Virus record (IMG/VR): IMGVR_UViG_3300022871_000032
Location: 1 to 46,026 of that record
Origin: a virus
Reading direction: 5' to 3' (one strand)
Length of the DNA stretch: 46,026 bases
Positions within the stretch are counted from its first letter, which is position 1. Each line of letters opens with the position of its first letter. Below are positions 29,774-36,688 of this stretch, piece after piece. Under the pieces are notes generated by a model. It did no database searches. It saw only the letters and a list, made by a program, of their open reading frames with translations, and was not told the DNA's origin. The position numbers were made by a program, and so were the translations under genes.

Positions 29774-30095
29774 TAAAAACGAGGCTCTATTAAGAGATTT
29801 TTATGAAACAAAGTCCGCTTTGGACATCTTATCTAAAGAGGTGGATGAAAAAAAGAAGCTTGTTTTAGAATACTTAAAAACCCTACCTGACACTAAGACT
29901 AGTGTAGACGGTGTTGGTTTTTATGTTAGGACTACACCAAGATATGAATTTAGTGGTTTTGTGGACAACTTAGTTGAAGAAGTAAAAAAACAGAATGACG
30001 GTTTGAAGCTGGCTAAAAAGAATGAAATAGATGCTGGAACCGCCACCGTAGTCAGTGAAGCTTTTGCTGTAGTAGTAAAGCAACCTAAAAACTGA
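29763..30095 (+). CDS. Coiled-coil phage protein upstream of SSB
   Basis: 110 aa. N-terminal coiled coil (LLRDFYETKSALDILSKEVDEKKKLV) and a C-terminal beta part (VGFYVRTTPRYEF, AVVVKQPKN). Proteins of this kind often lie next to SSB and RecB-type genes in phages; some act as nuclease inhibitors such as Gam, but no decisive motif is present here. Confidence 0.55.
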   Translation: MTNDKNEALLRDFYETKSALDILSKEVDEKKKLVLEYLKTLPDTKTSVDGVGFYVRTTPRYEFSGFVDNLVEEVKKQNDGLKLAKKNEIDAGTATVVSEAFAVVVKQPKN

Positions 30096-30166
30096 ATGCC
30101 AACATTATTAGTTAAAAGGCCATAGGCCAAAAAACATAAGGCAGATTATAAAAAGGAGAAATAAAT

Positions 30167-30844
30167 ATGATAGGAGAAAATAGACCAAAAATAGGTACTG
30201 GTGGAGATTTTGAACCGATCCCATCTGGAAAATATACACTGCAAGTTGCAGATGTAGACGTAGTTACAAGTGCATACAAAGGGGTGGAAACTGATAAATT
30301 CAAATTCACATTCTTTGTATTAGACGATGTTAAATTCACTGTAGACGAAAAAGAGCAGACTACTCGTGGACGTAAATTGTGGAGCAGATTCTCCATGTAT
30401 TTAACTCCCCGAAGTTTTTTGACTGGATTCATAAAGGTTTTAGATCCTAGTGTTCTAGATATGTCTGTAGAGGCAAAAGAGAACTACAACATGGATTCTT
30501 TAATCGGTAAACAAGTGACTTCCCTAGTAGATAGAAAACCCAGTAAAGATGGTACTACTATCTGGAACAACGTCACTTCCTTCGAGAAGTGTGAGACAGA
30601 ACTAGAAGGTTTTACAGACTTGCCTGGAGACCCAGTAGTTATTACTAAGGAATCATCTCCAGCCAGTGTGCCAACAGAAGCACCATCTGATGAAGTAAAA
30701 CCAGAGAGTGCTGACGAATTCATAGACTCTTTGGAAAAAGAGAACGATGTCATGTCAGAGGAAGAGATAAAAAAAGAAGAGGAAAAATTGGCTAAAGCCA
30801 AAAAGAGAATAGCAGACGCAAAAGCAAAAGCAGCTAAAAAGTAG
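30167..30844 (+). CDS. Single-stranded DNA-binding protein-like (DUF669-type)
   Basis: 225 aa. Residues 1-150 are beta-rich with PSGKYTLQVADVDVV, KFKFTFFVLDDV and LIGKQVTSLVDRKPSKDG, in the style of phage OB-fold SSB or DUF669 proteins. The tail is very acidic (ESADEFIDSLEKENDV) and ends in a Lys/Ala helix. The acidic tail is used by SSBs to dock partners. AAAGGAG precedes the ATG. The stop codon is the first part of a structured RNA. Confidence 0.65.
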   Translation: MIGENRPKIGTGGDFEPIPSGKYTLQVADVDVVTSAYKGVETDKFKFTFFVLDDVKFTVDEKEQTTRGRKLWSRFSMYLTPRSFLTGFIKVLDPSVLDMSVEAKENYNMDSLIGKQVTSLVDRKPSKDGTTIWNNVTSFEKCETELEGFTDLPGDPVVITKESSPASVPTEAPSDEVKPESADEFIDSLEKENDVMSEEEIKKEEEKLAKAKKRIADAKAKAAKK

Positions 30845-30916
30845 ATGCTTGGGGGGTGCTCCCCCCTCGCGGTCACTGTTTGCAATGCGGAACAGTGGCT
30901 CGTGGGGGTAGCATCT
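30843..30916 (+). ncRNA. Structured RNA with alternative pairings
   Basis: Between SSB and the nuclease gene. Outer stem AGATGCT (30843-30849)/AGCATCT (30910-30916); hairpin GGGGGG-TGCT-CCCCCC (30851-30866); hairpin CACTGTT/AACAGTG (30874-30880/30891-30897), extended by G-C and wobble pairs. A second fold pairs TGCTCCCCC (30857-30865) with GGGGGTAGCA (30905-30914), excluding both the outer stem and the first hairpin. Such a pair of exclusive folds is typical of attenuators and riboswitches. It starts at the SSB stop and ends 20 bases before the nuclease ATG. Class unknown. Confidence 0.55.
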
Positions 30917-30935
30917 TTATTAAAACTAAAAAATT

Positions 30936-31706
30936 ATGGCAACTATAATAACAACACTATATAACGGAAAAGTAGAGATGAAGTTTGACAGTTATTGGCA
31001 CAAATATACCGTAGATGATGTGGAGAATGGAATAGTCGGCAAACCTGCTTTATCGGTCACTAAAGGCTTGGGAATAATCGCCAAGCCACAACTAATGTAC
31101 TGGGCAGTAAACATGGCTGTAGCGTCCTTTAAAGATAGTGTCCAGCCAGGAAAAAGCTATGACGAGCTAGAGTTGGCTAAAATATTAGAAACAGCTAAAA
31201 GAGCCCACCAACATAAGAAATCAGATGCTGGTGACGCTGGAACACTTTTGCACAATTGGGTGGAAGATTTTATAAATAAAGAGAATCCTAAAATACCAGT
31301 TAATAAGATGTTGAGAGAGTCTGTTAGAAAATTTCTGAAATGGACGGTTGATAACAAGGTAGAGTTTTTGTTAGCCGAACAGCCAGTTTATAGCAGGAAG
31401 TATTGTTATGCTGGTACGCTAGACTTTATTTGTAAGATGAATGGTAAGTTATACATCGGTGATCTTAAAACCAGTAAGGCTGTCTATTTGGGACAAAAGC
31501 TACAAACGGCTGCTTACAGAGGAGCTAGGGTAGAAGAATATCCAGATGAAGAGTATGCTGGACAGTTGATTGTCAGGATAGGCAAGGACGGCAGTTTTGA
31601 GACAGTGGTTCTAGAGGATGACAATTTGTATAGAAAAATGCTGAATACATTTATTTATTTCTTAAAGGGCGGAGAGCTGTATAGGTCTATGGAGGAGAGA
31701 AGATGA
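30936..31706 (+). CDS. PD-(D/E)XK exonuclease (Cas4/RecB-like)
   Basis: 256 aa. His106 lies in GTLLHNWVEDF, followed by the catalytic AGTLDF (Asp163) and IGDLKTS (Asp176, Lys178), then a Gln-Tyr motif at LQTAAYRGA. This is the Cas4/RecB/PDDEXK_1 order. Such phage nucleases resect DNA ends for recombination. It follows SSB and precedes endonuclease VII and an SF2 helicase, forming a recombination module. The structured RNA in its leader may control it. Confidence 0.75.
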   Translation: MATIITTLYNGKVEMKFDSYWHKYTVDDVENGIVGKPALSVTKGLGIIAKPQLMYWAVNMAVASFKDSVQPGKSYDELELAKILETAKRAHQHKKSDAGDAGTLLHNWVEDFINKENPKIPVNKMLRESVRKFLKWTVDNKVEFLLAEQPVYSRKYCYAGTLDFICKMNGKLYIGDLKTSKAVYLGQKLQTAAYRGARVEEYPDEEYAGQLIVRIGKDGSFETVVLEDDNLYRKMLNTFIYFLKGGELYRSMEERR

Positions 31707-31888
31707 AACAAGTATTCACATTTGGTTTTGGACAAAAACATGAAGGCAAATATGTGACAATTTCTGGTAAATCTAAAGCAGATTGTAGAAAGAGAATGTT
31801 TGATATGTTTGGGCAAAAATGGTCTTTTCAGTATGACAGCAAGGAAGATGCAGGGGTAGATGAGTTCAATTTGGTTGAGTTAAAGTAA
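31703..31888 (+). CDS. Small conserved-type phage protein (61 aa)
   Basis: MKQVFTFGFGQKHEGKYVTI, DCRKRMFDMFGQKWSFQYDS and EFNLVELK. This small fold occurs widely in phages, usually near replication genes; its function is unknown. Overlaps the nuclease gene by four bases. Confidence 0.6.
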   Translation: MKQVFTFGFGQKHEGKYVTISGKSKADCRKRMFDMFGQKWSFQYDSKEDAGVDEFNLVELK

Positions 31889-31889
31889 T

Positions 31890-31948
31890 GTATACCTTAC
31901 ATGAATGGAAACGATTTGGTATACTTTCTTTTCAATATGTAATATAAT
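31890..31948 (+). promoter_or_regulatory. Leaderless promoter with GTATACC inverted repeat
   Basis: A perfect TATAAT (31943-31948) ends six bases before the ATG at 31955. The -35 is poor. Upstream, GTATACC (31890-31896) and GGTATAC (31918-31924) form an inverted pair; GTATACC also lies in the early promoter at 18961. This suggests a protein-activated or repressed promoter. Confidence 0.5.
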
Positions 31949-31954
31949 GGTAAT

Positions 31955-32497
31955 ATGCCATATAAGAAATACGAAGATCAATTAGCCAGTAACAGAAGGT
32001 CTTATGAAAAAAATAAAAATAAAGAAAAAAATATCTTAAGGAGAAAAAAATACAGAGAGGACCATAAAAAGGAGCTTGCTTCATATTATGCAAAATATCA
32101 AAAAGATAGACTAGATTTGATAAATAAACGAGCACGAGAGAGGAGAAAGACCGATCCAGAATATAGGGCAAAACAAATAGAATACAGTCGGCTGTGGAGA
32201 AAAAACAATCCAGGAAAAATGGCTTTTATGAAAAAAAAATCTATTTTAAAACATACATATGGTCTTACATTAGAACAGTACAATGAAATGGTAAACAGAA
32301 ATGGGGGCAGGTGTTATATTTGTAATAAAATTAAAAAAAGAAATAATTGTAAGAACGGTTTGTGTGTAGACCACGATCACAAAACAGGTCAAGTACGAGG
32401 ATTACTCTGCCATTCGTGTAACAGAGCACTTGGGTTGTTAGGTGATGATATTAAAATATTAAAATTAGCTATTAAATATTTAGAGAAATATGCTTAG
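31955..32497 (+). CDS. Endonuclease VII (HNH, zinc)
   Basis: 180 aa. A long basic N-terminal region (residues 10-100, many Arg and Lys) and a C-terminal Recombination_7 domain: Cys120-x2-Cys123, VDHDHKTG (Asp139-His142), VRGLLC and Cys152-x2-Cys155-Asn156. Endonuclease VII cleaves branched DNA before packaging. Relatives also act as homing endonucleases. The next gene overlaps by eight bases. Confidence 0.8.
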   Translation: MPYKKYEDQLASNRRSYEKNKNKEKNILRRKKYREDHKKELASYYAKYQKDRLDLINKRARERRKTDPEYRAKQIEYSRLWRKNNPGKMAFMKKKSILKHTYGLTLEQYNEMVNRNGGRCYICNKIKKRNNCKNGLCVDHDHKTGQVRGLLCHSCNRALGLLGDDIKILKLAIKYLEKYA

Positions 32498-33671
32498 AAA
32501 ATATCAACAAGAAGCTTTAGATAAATTGATGTGGGACCGATCATTACCTGGAAATTCGCTTATTTCACTTCCGACAGGATCAGGCAAGTCGCATATAATT
32601 GCTGAATACGCCAAAGCCATAAATGAACCAGTTTTAATTTTTCAGCCATCTAGAGAACTGGTTATACAGAATGTGGACAAGCTGGTTGAAATTGTGGATG
32701 AAGAAGAGGTTGGAATCTATAGTGCCTCGTTTAGAAAGAAAGAGATAAAGAAGTTTACTTTTGCTACCATAGGCAGTATCTACAAAAAGCCTGAACTGTT
32801 TAGGCACTTCAAGCTGGTGATTATAGATGAGGCTGCCTTTGTAAATCCAAAAAGGATTAATAGTATGTACACTAGTTTTATAAGTGCTATAGGTAGTCCA
32901 AAAGTCGTGGGTCTAACTGCCACACCATACCGCCTGACTCCACAATACATGAGATACAAATCTGGCTTCATAGAAACGATCACGACCATTAAGCTGATAA
33001 ATAGGATGAGGCCGATGTTTTGGAATCGCCTAATTTACAATATAAATGTTGGTGATTTAATAAATCAAGGTTATTTGTGTAAACTTAAGTATAGATATAT
33101 TCCACTCATCCAGCAAGAAGATATAAAGCTAAATAAGAGTAGAAGTGATTTTGATTTGTTGGCCTTTGAGGAGCAAATATCTTATGGAGATAAAGCTATA
33201 TATAAAGTTTTGTTTGGTTGTAAAATGCACTTTAAATCCAGTCTTGTTTTCTGTAGTTCTGTGGACCAGGCTGAACAGTTGGCTGATAGGATCACTGGGG
33301 CAGAGGTGGTATCGGCTAAGACCAAACCAAAGGAAAGAAAAAGAATTGTGGAAGGTTTTAAGGATGGGTCCATAGAGATGGTTTTTAATGTAGGTATATT
33401 TGTTTGTGGGTTTGACCACCCTGCTTTGGACTGTATCGTGTTGCTTAGACCAACTAGGAGCTTAGGACTCCTGTACCAAATGATAGGTCGTGGCTTAAGA
33501 ACTGCCCCAGGTAAGGAATATTGTACTGTTGTGGACATGACAGATACTATTAAGAAGGTTGGCAGGATAGAGACGTTTAAGATAGAGAAGGTGGATGGTA
33601 AGTGGAATTTGACTACTGAAAAAGGGCAGTGGCACAACAAAGAGCTCTATAGATTCGCTATTCAAAAATGA
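32490..33671 (+). CDS. SF2 DNA/RNA helicase
   Basis: 393 aa. PTGSGKS (28-34, Walker A), DEAA (113-116, Walker B), GLTATPYRL (motif III-like), SLVFCSS (IV) and MIGRGLRTAPGK (VI). The SSL2/UvsW-like set suggests a branch-migrating helicase that works with endonuclease VII and the exonuclease. Overlaps both neighbours. Confidence 0.8.
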   Translation: MLRKYQQEALDKLMWDRSLPGNSLISLPTGSGKSHIIAEYAKAINEPVLIFQPSRELVIQNVDKLVEIVDEEEVGIYSASFRKKEIKKFTFATIGSIYKKPELFRHFKLVIIDEAAFVNPKRINSMYTSFISAIGSPKVVGLTATPYRLTPQYMRYKSGFIETITTIKLINRMRPMFWNRLIYNINVGDLINQGYLCKLKYRYIPLIQQEDIKLNKSRSDFDLLAFEEQISYGDKAIYKVLFGCKMHFKSSLVFCSSVDQAEQLADRITGAEVVSAKTKPKERKRIVEGFKDGSIEMVFNVGIFVCGFDHPALDCIVLLRPTRSLGLLYQMIGRGLRTAPGKEYCTVVDMTDTIKKVGRIETFKIEKVDGKWNLTTEKGQWHNKELYRFAIQK

Positions 33672-34015
33672 GATCACCAACTGAAATTAGTCTTAAACAT
33701 CTTCGCTCAAAAGGGTATACGGCTGAGGTTGTTGAACATTGGGTTCCAGTTGCTCATGTCAGAAGAGATTTCATAGGTATAATTGATATTCTGGCTTTTA
33801 AACCAAGCGAGTTTGGAGTTTTGGGTATTCAGTGTACAAGTAAATCTAATATATCAGCAAGGCTTAAAAAAGCTTCTTTTAATAAGAAGTTGTTATCTTG
33901 GCTGAAAGCTGGAAATTTCTTTGAAGTCTGGGGAACTTATAAAAATAAAGGAAGGTGGGATATAGAAAAGAGAGAGCTGGTCAAAAAAAAGTATTTACCT
34001 AAGAGAAAGGGGTAA
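33668..34015 (+). CDS. PD-(D/E)XK-like putative nuclease
   Basis: 115 aa. RRDFIGIIDILAF (Asp near residue 37) and GVLGIQCTSKSN form the two halves of a PD-(D/E)XK site with Gln replacing the usual Glu, as in phage Holliday-junction-resolvase-like proteins. KKLLSWLKAGNFFEVWGTYKNKG continues the fold. Last gene of the plus-strand operon; overlaps the helicase gene by four bases. Confidence 0.6.
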   Translation: MRSPTEISLKHLRSKGYTAEVVEHWVPVAHVRRDFIGIIDILAFKPSEFGVLGIQCTSKSNISARLKKASFNKKLLSWLKAGNFFEVWGTYKNKGRWDIEKRELVKKKYLPKRKG

Positions 34016-34165
34016 CTACTTATGCTATAACTGGTTGGTGATGAAATAGCTTGGCGTGAATCGGTCTATGTATGTTCTACCAGAAGAAGCCTAGGAATGA
34101 AAAGTGAGTATAACTGTGCTGATTGTAATTTCCCACCGCCCCTGTTTGCAAGGGAAACTAAATAA
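34016..34165. other. Convergent non-coding stretch, possible degenerate ORF
   Basis: The plus- and minus-strand operons meet here. After two stops, the plus-strand frame of the previous gene continues LVGDEIAWRESVYVC and then SEYNCADCNFPPPLF, which looks like coding DNA without a start. TTTCCC (34129-34134) and GGGAAA (34151-34156) can form a weak stem. No strong terminator is seen. Confidence 0.3.
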
Positions 34166-34519
34166 TTAACGTCTACGACCACGATACCTTTTACTTCTTG
34201 ATTTTTTCTTTTTCTTCTTTCTTCTTTTCTTTGGTTTTGTTGTCTCAACTTCTGGTCTTCTTCTTATAGTTACAGGCGGTAATCCCTCTAGTCTACGATG
34301 TAAGTTTGCATGTACCTCTATTGGAAGTGGACATAAATTAGCAACCGCATCTAAATCAAATCTTTCTGTCGGTACTGAGGCATCCCAAAATTTCCTATCT
34401 CTTTTATAATCACTTCTTAAAACTATATGGTGTATATTGACTGTTTTATCACTTCTTTCATAACCATATATCTCACGTACCCTAAAGCTGTTATCTTTAT
34501 AGTGTTCTTTTGTTCCCAC
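34166..34519 (-). CDS. HNH-type endonuclease with basic tail
   Basis: 117 aa from a GTG with AAGGAAG upstream. His30-His31 in NIHHIVLRSD, Asn61 in NLCPL and His70/His74 in EVHANLHRRL make an HNH fold. Residues 84-117 are a run of Arg and Lys (RRRPEVETTKPKKRRKKKK). It may be a homing enzyme or a late packaging nuclease. Last gene of the late arc. Confidence 0.65.
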   Translation of the reverse strand: MGTKEHYKDNSFRVREIYGYERSDKTVNIHHIVLRSDYKRDRKFWDASVPTERFDLDAVANLCPLPIEVHANLHRRLEGLPPVTIRRRPEVETTKPKKRRKKKKKKSRSKRYRGRRR

Positions 34520-34535
34520 AGTTGTTACTTCCTTT

Positions 34536-34772
34536 TTATTTTCCTCTAATTGTATATTGTCCTAGATCAAATAATCCACCTGCGGATAATCCAATCATCA
34601 GACACATTAGAATAGAGTTGTAGACATTGTTGTTCGTAAGTAAAATAGGAAGGGCTAAGAAGCCTCCAACCAAATTTACGATTGGACACCATCTGTCATT
34701 CATACCAACTTTTTTTAATAGTTCGTTTAGAGCTATCAAAAGGGCTGGTACTGCTATTATTGGGTCTATCAT
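34536..34772 (-). CDS. Putative holin
   Basis: 78 aa with two to three hydrophobic segments: IIAVPALLIALNELL, CPIVNLVGGFLALPILL and SILMCLMIGLSAGGLF. It overlaps the endolysin gene by ATGA, as holins often do. It would form membrane lesions to release the endolysin. Confidence 0.65.
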   Translation of the reverse strand: MIDPIIAVPALLIALNELLKKVGMNDRWCPIVNLVGGFLALPILLTNNNVYNSILMCLMIGLSAGGLFDLGQYTIRGK

Positions 34773-35644
34773 TTTTTGAATAGTTTTTTAATTTTTAACA
34801 TTGTGAAATTAAACAAAGAACATTTGTCTATAGACTTTTCTAAAGCTTTTTTGTATAAACTTTGATACTTGTTTGAAACCTCTCTTATGCTAGCCACTTC
34901 TTGCTCTTTTGTTTCAATCTGTTTCTCCAGTTTTATTGTTTTTCCATTAGCAGTGTTGAGGTCTGTCTGACAACTCTTCCTCAATTTCACTTCTACCTCT
35001 AATCGTTGGTTTATTTCTTTGATGGAATCTGCCTGTTGTCCGTTTATCACCTCTAGTGCTTTTATCCTGCTATCAAACTCTTTCACTTCTGTTTCAAAGC
35101 GTTTCACTGCTTTGGTGTTATTCACTACTGATCTGGCTGCACTTTCAACGTTTCCATATAATCCTAAATCTACTGCTTCTTGTAGGACTTCTAATGTTTT
35201 TTTTTGCATATCTGTCATGTCTTCCTCTGAATCTTTAATAGGAGTTAACCATCCAATTACTCCATTATACCCGTGTTTAACAATATGTGTTTCCTTGCCA
35301 TCCCAGTTCTGATCTAGTCCTACAAATTGAGCATCGCTTGCTCCATCTAAAGCAACATCTATGTGACCAAAGCTATTAGTACTAGTTGGTTTCCATATGG
35401 GGATGTCTCCATACTTGGGAAAATTGTCGAGAGTGCTGACGACCTTTTTAAATACTGTACCTAGTGGATCAGGAAAGTTTGACCAATACCCATAAGCTGA
35501 ATTACTGCCAGAAGGCGGAGGGTTAATACCAAAACATTCTTTTATGTAGACTTTTACCAAGCTAAGACACTGACCTACGTACCTTCCATCTGGATAACCA
35601 AGCGTTTCTCCAAGATATTTATCTATGAAGGCTTGGAGTGTCAT
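34769..35644 (-). CDS. CHAP-domain endolysin with long coiled-coil tail
   Basis: 291 aa. Residues 1-135 are a CHAP amidase/peptidase: Cys26 in GQCLSLV, His94 in FGHIDVAL and Asn113 in DQNW form the catalytic set. Residues about 165-270 are a coiled coil (RIKALEVINGQQADSI, NTANGKTIKLEKQIETK), unusual for an endolysin cell-wall binding region. The end is basic. It would cut peptidoglycan cross-bridges at lysis. Overlaps holin and the preceding gene by one to four bases. Confidence 0.75.
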   Translation of the reverse strand: MTLQAFIDKYLGETLGYPDGRYVGQCLSLVKVYIKECFGINPPPSGSNSAYGYWSNFPDPLGTVFKKVVSTLDNFPKYGDIPIWKPTSTNSFGHIDVALDGASDAQFVGLDQNWDGKETHIVKHGYNGVIGWLTPIKDSEEDMTDMQKKTLEVLQEAVDLGLYGNVESAARSVVNNTKAVKRFETEVKEFDSRIKALEVINGQQADSIKEINQRLEVEVKLRKSCQTDLNTANGKTIKLEKQIETKEQEVASIREVSNKYQSLYKKALEKSIDKCSLFNFTMLKIKKLFKK

Positions 35645-35883
35645 TAGTATTTAACAGTAATGTCTAACTTTTTAGCAATATCTATCTGAATGTTTTTTAT
35701 TGTTCTTATATCCTCTTGTATCATAATCATGTAACTTTCAGTATCTTCTCTTAGGGTTACTCCTTTTTCTTGCATAGCCTTAACGGTGCTTTCTAGCTTA
35801 GATCCCCAAATAGCGATACTAACAATAACAACAATCATTCCTTGCCACCATGTTATTTCTTTTCTTGTTATTGGGTTATTCAT
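35644..35883 (-). CDS. Single-span membrane protein, spanin- or XhlA-like
   Basis: 79 aa. One membrane helix (GMIVVIVSIAIWGS) followed by a helical stretch with heptads (YMIMIQEDIRTIKNIQIDIAKKL). It lies next to endolysin, consistent with a lysis accessory such as an inner-membrane spanin or XhlA-like protein. Confidence 0.55.
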   Translation of the reverse strand: MNNPITRKEITWWQGMIVVIVSIAIWGSKLESTVKAMQEKGVTLREDTESYMIMIQEDIRTIKNIQIDIAKKLDITVKY

Positions 35884-35902
35884 AGTCGTATGTTAAATTC
35901 TA

Positions 35903-36688
35903 TCATTTGTCTGTAAATATTTTTGTAAAATTCTCCACACCCCAGGTAAGATTTTTGGCATAGCTAGGATTGGCTGGTTCAAAGATCTTGGCTAGAATTT
36001 CCAAGTCACCTTCTGGTCTCTCTGGTGTAATAGTTTTTCTATAGTCTTCATAGTACCCAGCGTTTCTTTTTTGGTCCTCGCTCCACTCATCCCCTTCTCT
36101 ACCACCAATTATAGAAACCAATCCCTTTATGGCCTCATCAAAGGAATTGTAATCATAATTGCTTCTAATTGCCACATTGCCTATATTATAATTAATACCT
36201 GACTTTAAGTGTTTTCCACCAGAAGTTTCTAACATAGAAATGACTGGACCAATACGGTAGTCTAAGTTATAATCTTTGGCATATTTAGAGAAACTGCTGG
36301 CTTGGGTGGACAATGGTGCTTTATAATATTCAAAATATTTTCTTATATTTTCAGCATTGTCTTGTTGCTTGGGTGCTTGGGTAGGTGCTTGCTTAGGTGT
36401 TTGGGTAGGGGTTGGTGTTAGTTTTTGTCTTATACTCTCTTGACCTTTAACATCACCCTGCCTGACCCCATTTACAGTAACACCAGGTTTAAAGTTTTCC
36501 CATTTTGGATCGATAGGTCTTTGTGTGGGACGTGGAACAGTTTTACCAGATTTGTCTAACATGTATCTCTCTTGGGAAGTTGGTGTGGGAGCTAATGTTT
36601 CTTGTAGACTCTTTCTCTGTTTTGGCTGGGTTAGCTTATCGGCCAAACCGCCCTTAATCTTGGTGAGTAAATCTGTTAGCCAACTCAT
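35903..36688 (-). CDS. Virion-associated muralytic enzyme (lysozyme/glucosaminidase-like)
   Basis: 261 aa. N-terminal helix, a Pro/Gln/Thr linker (to residue 108) with PTQTPKQAPTQAPKQ, and a domain at 112-261: GPVISMLETSGGKH (Glu154), NYNIGNVA and EAIKGLVSIIG. This matches the order of glucosaminidase or soluble lytic transglycosylase-like domains. It is fused to structural genes by an ATGA overlap, so it is likely ejected with the tip proteins to open the cell wall. Confidence 0.6.
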   Translation of the reverse strand: MSWLTDLLTKIKGGLADKLTQPKQRKSLQETLAPTPTSQERYMLDKSGKTVPRPTQRPIDPKWENFKPGVTVNGVRQGDVKGQESIRQKLTPTPTQTPKQAPTQAPKQQDNAENIRKYFEYYKAPLSTQASSFSKYAKDYNLDYRIGPVISMLETSGGKHLKSGINYNIGNVAIRSNYDYNSFDEAIKGLVSIIGGREGDEWSEDQKRNAGYYEDYRKTITPERPEGDLEILAKIFEPANPSYAKNLTWGVENFTKIFTDK

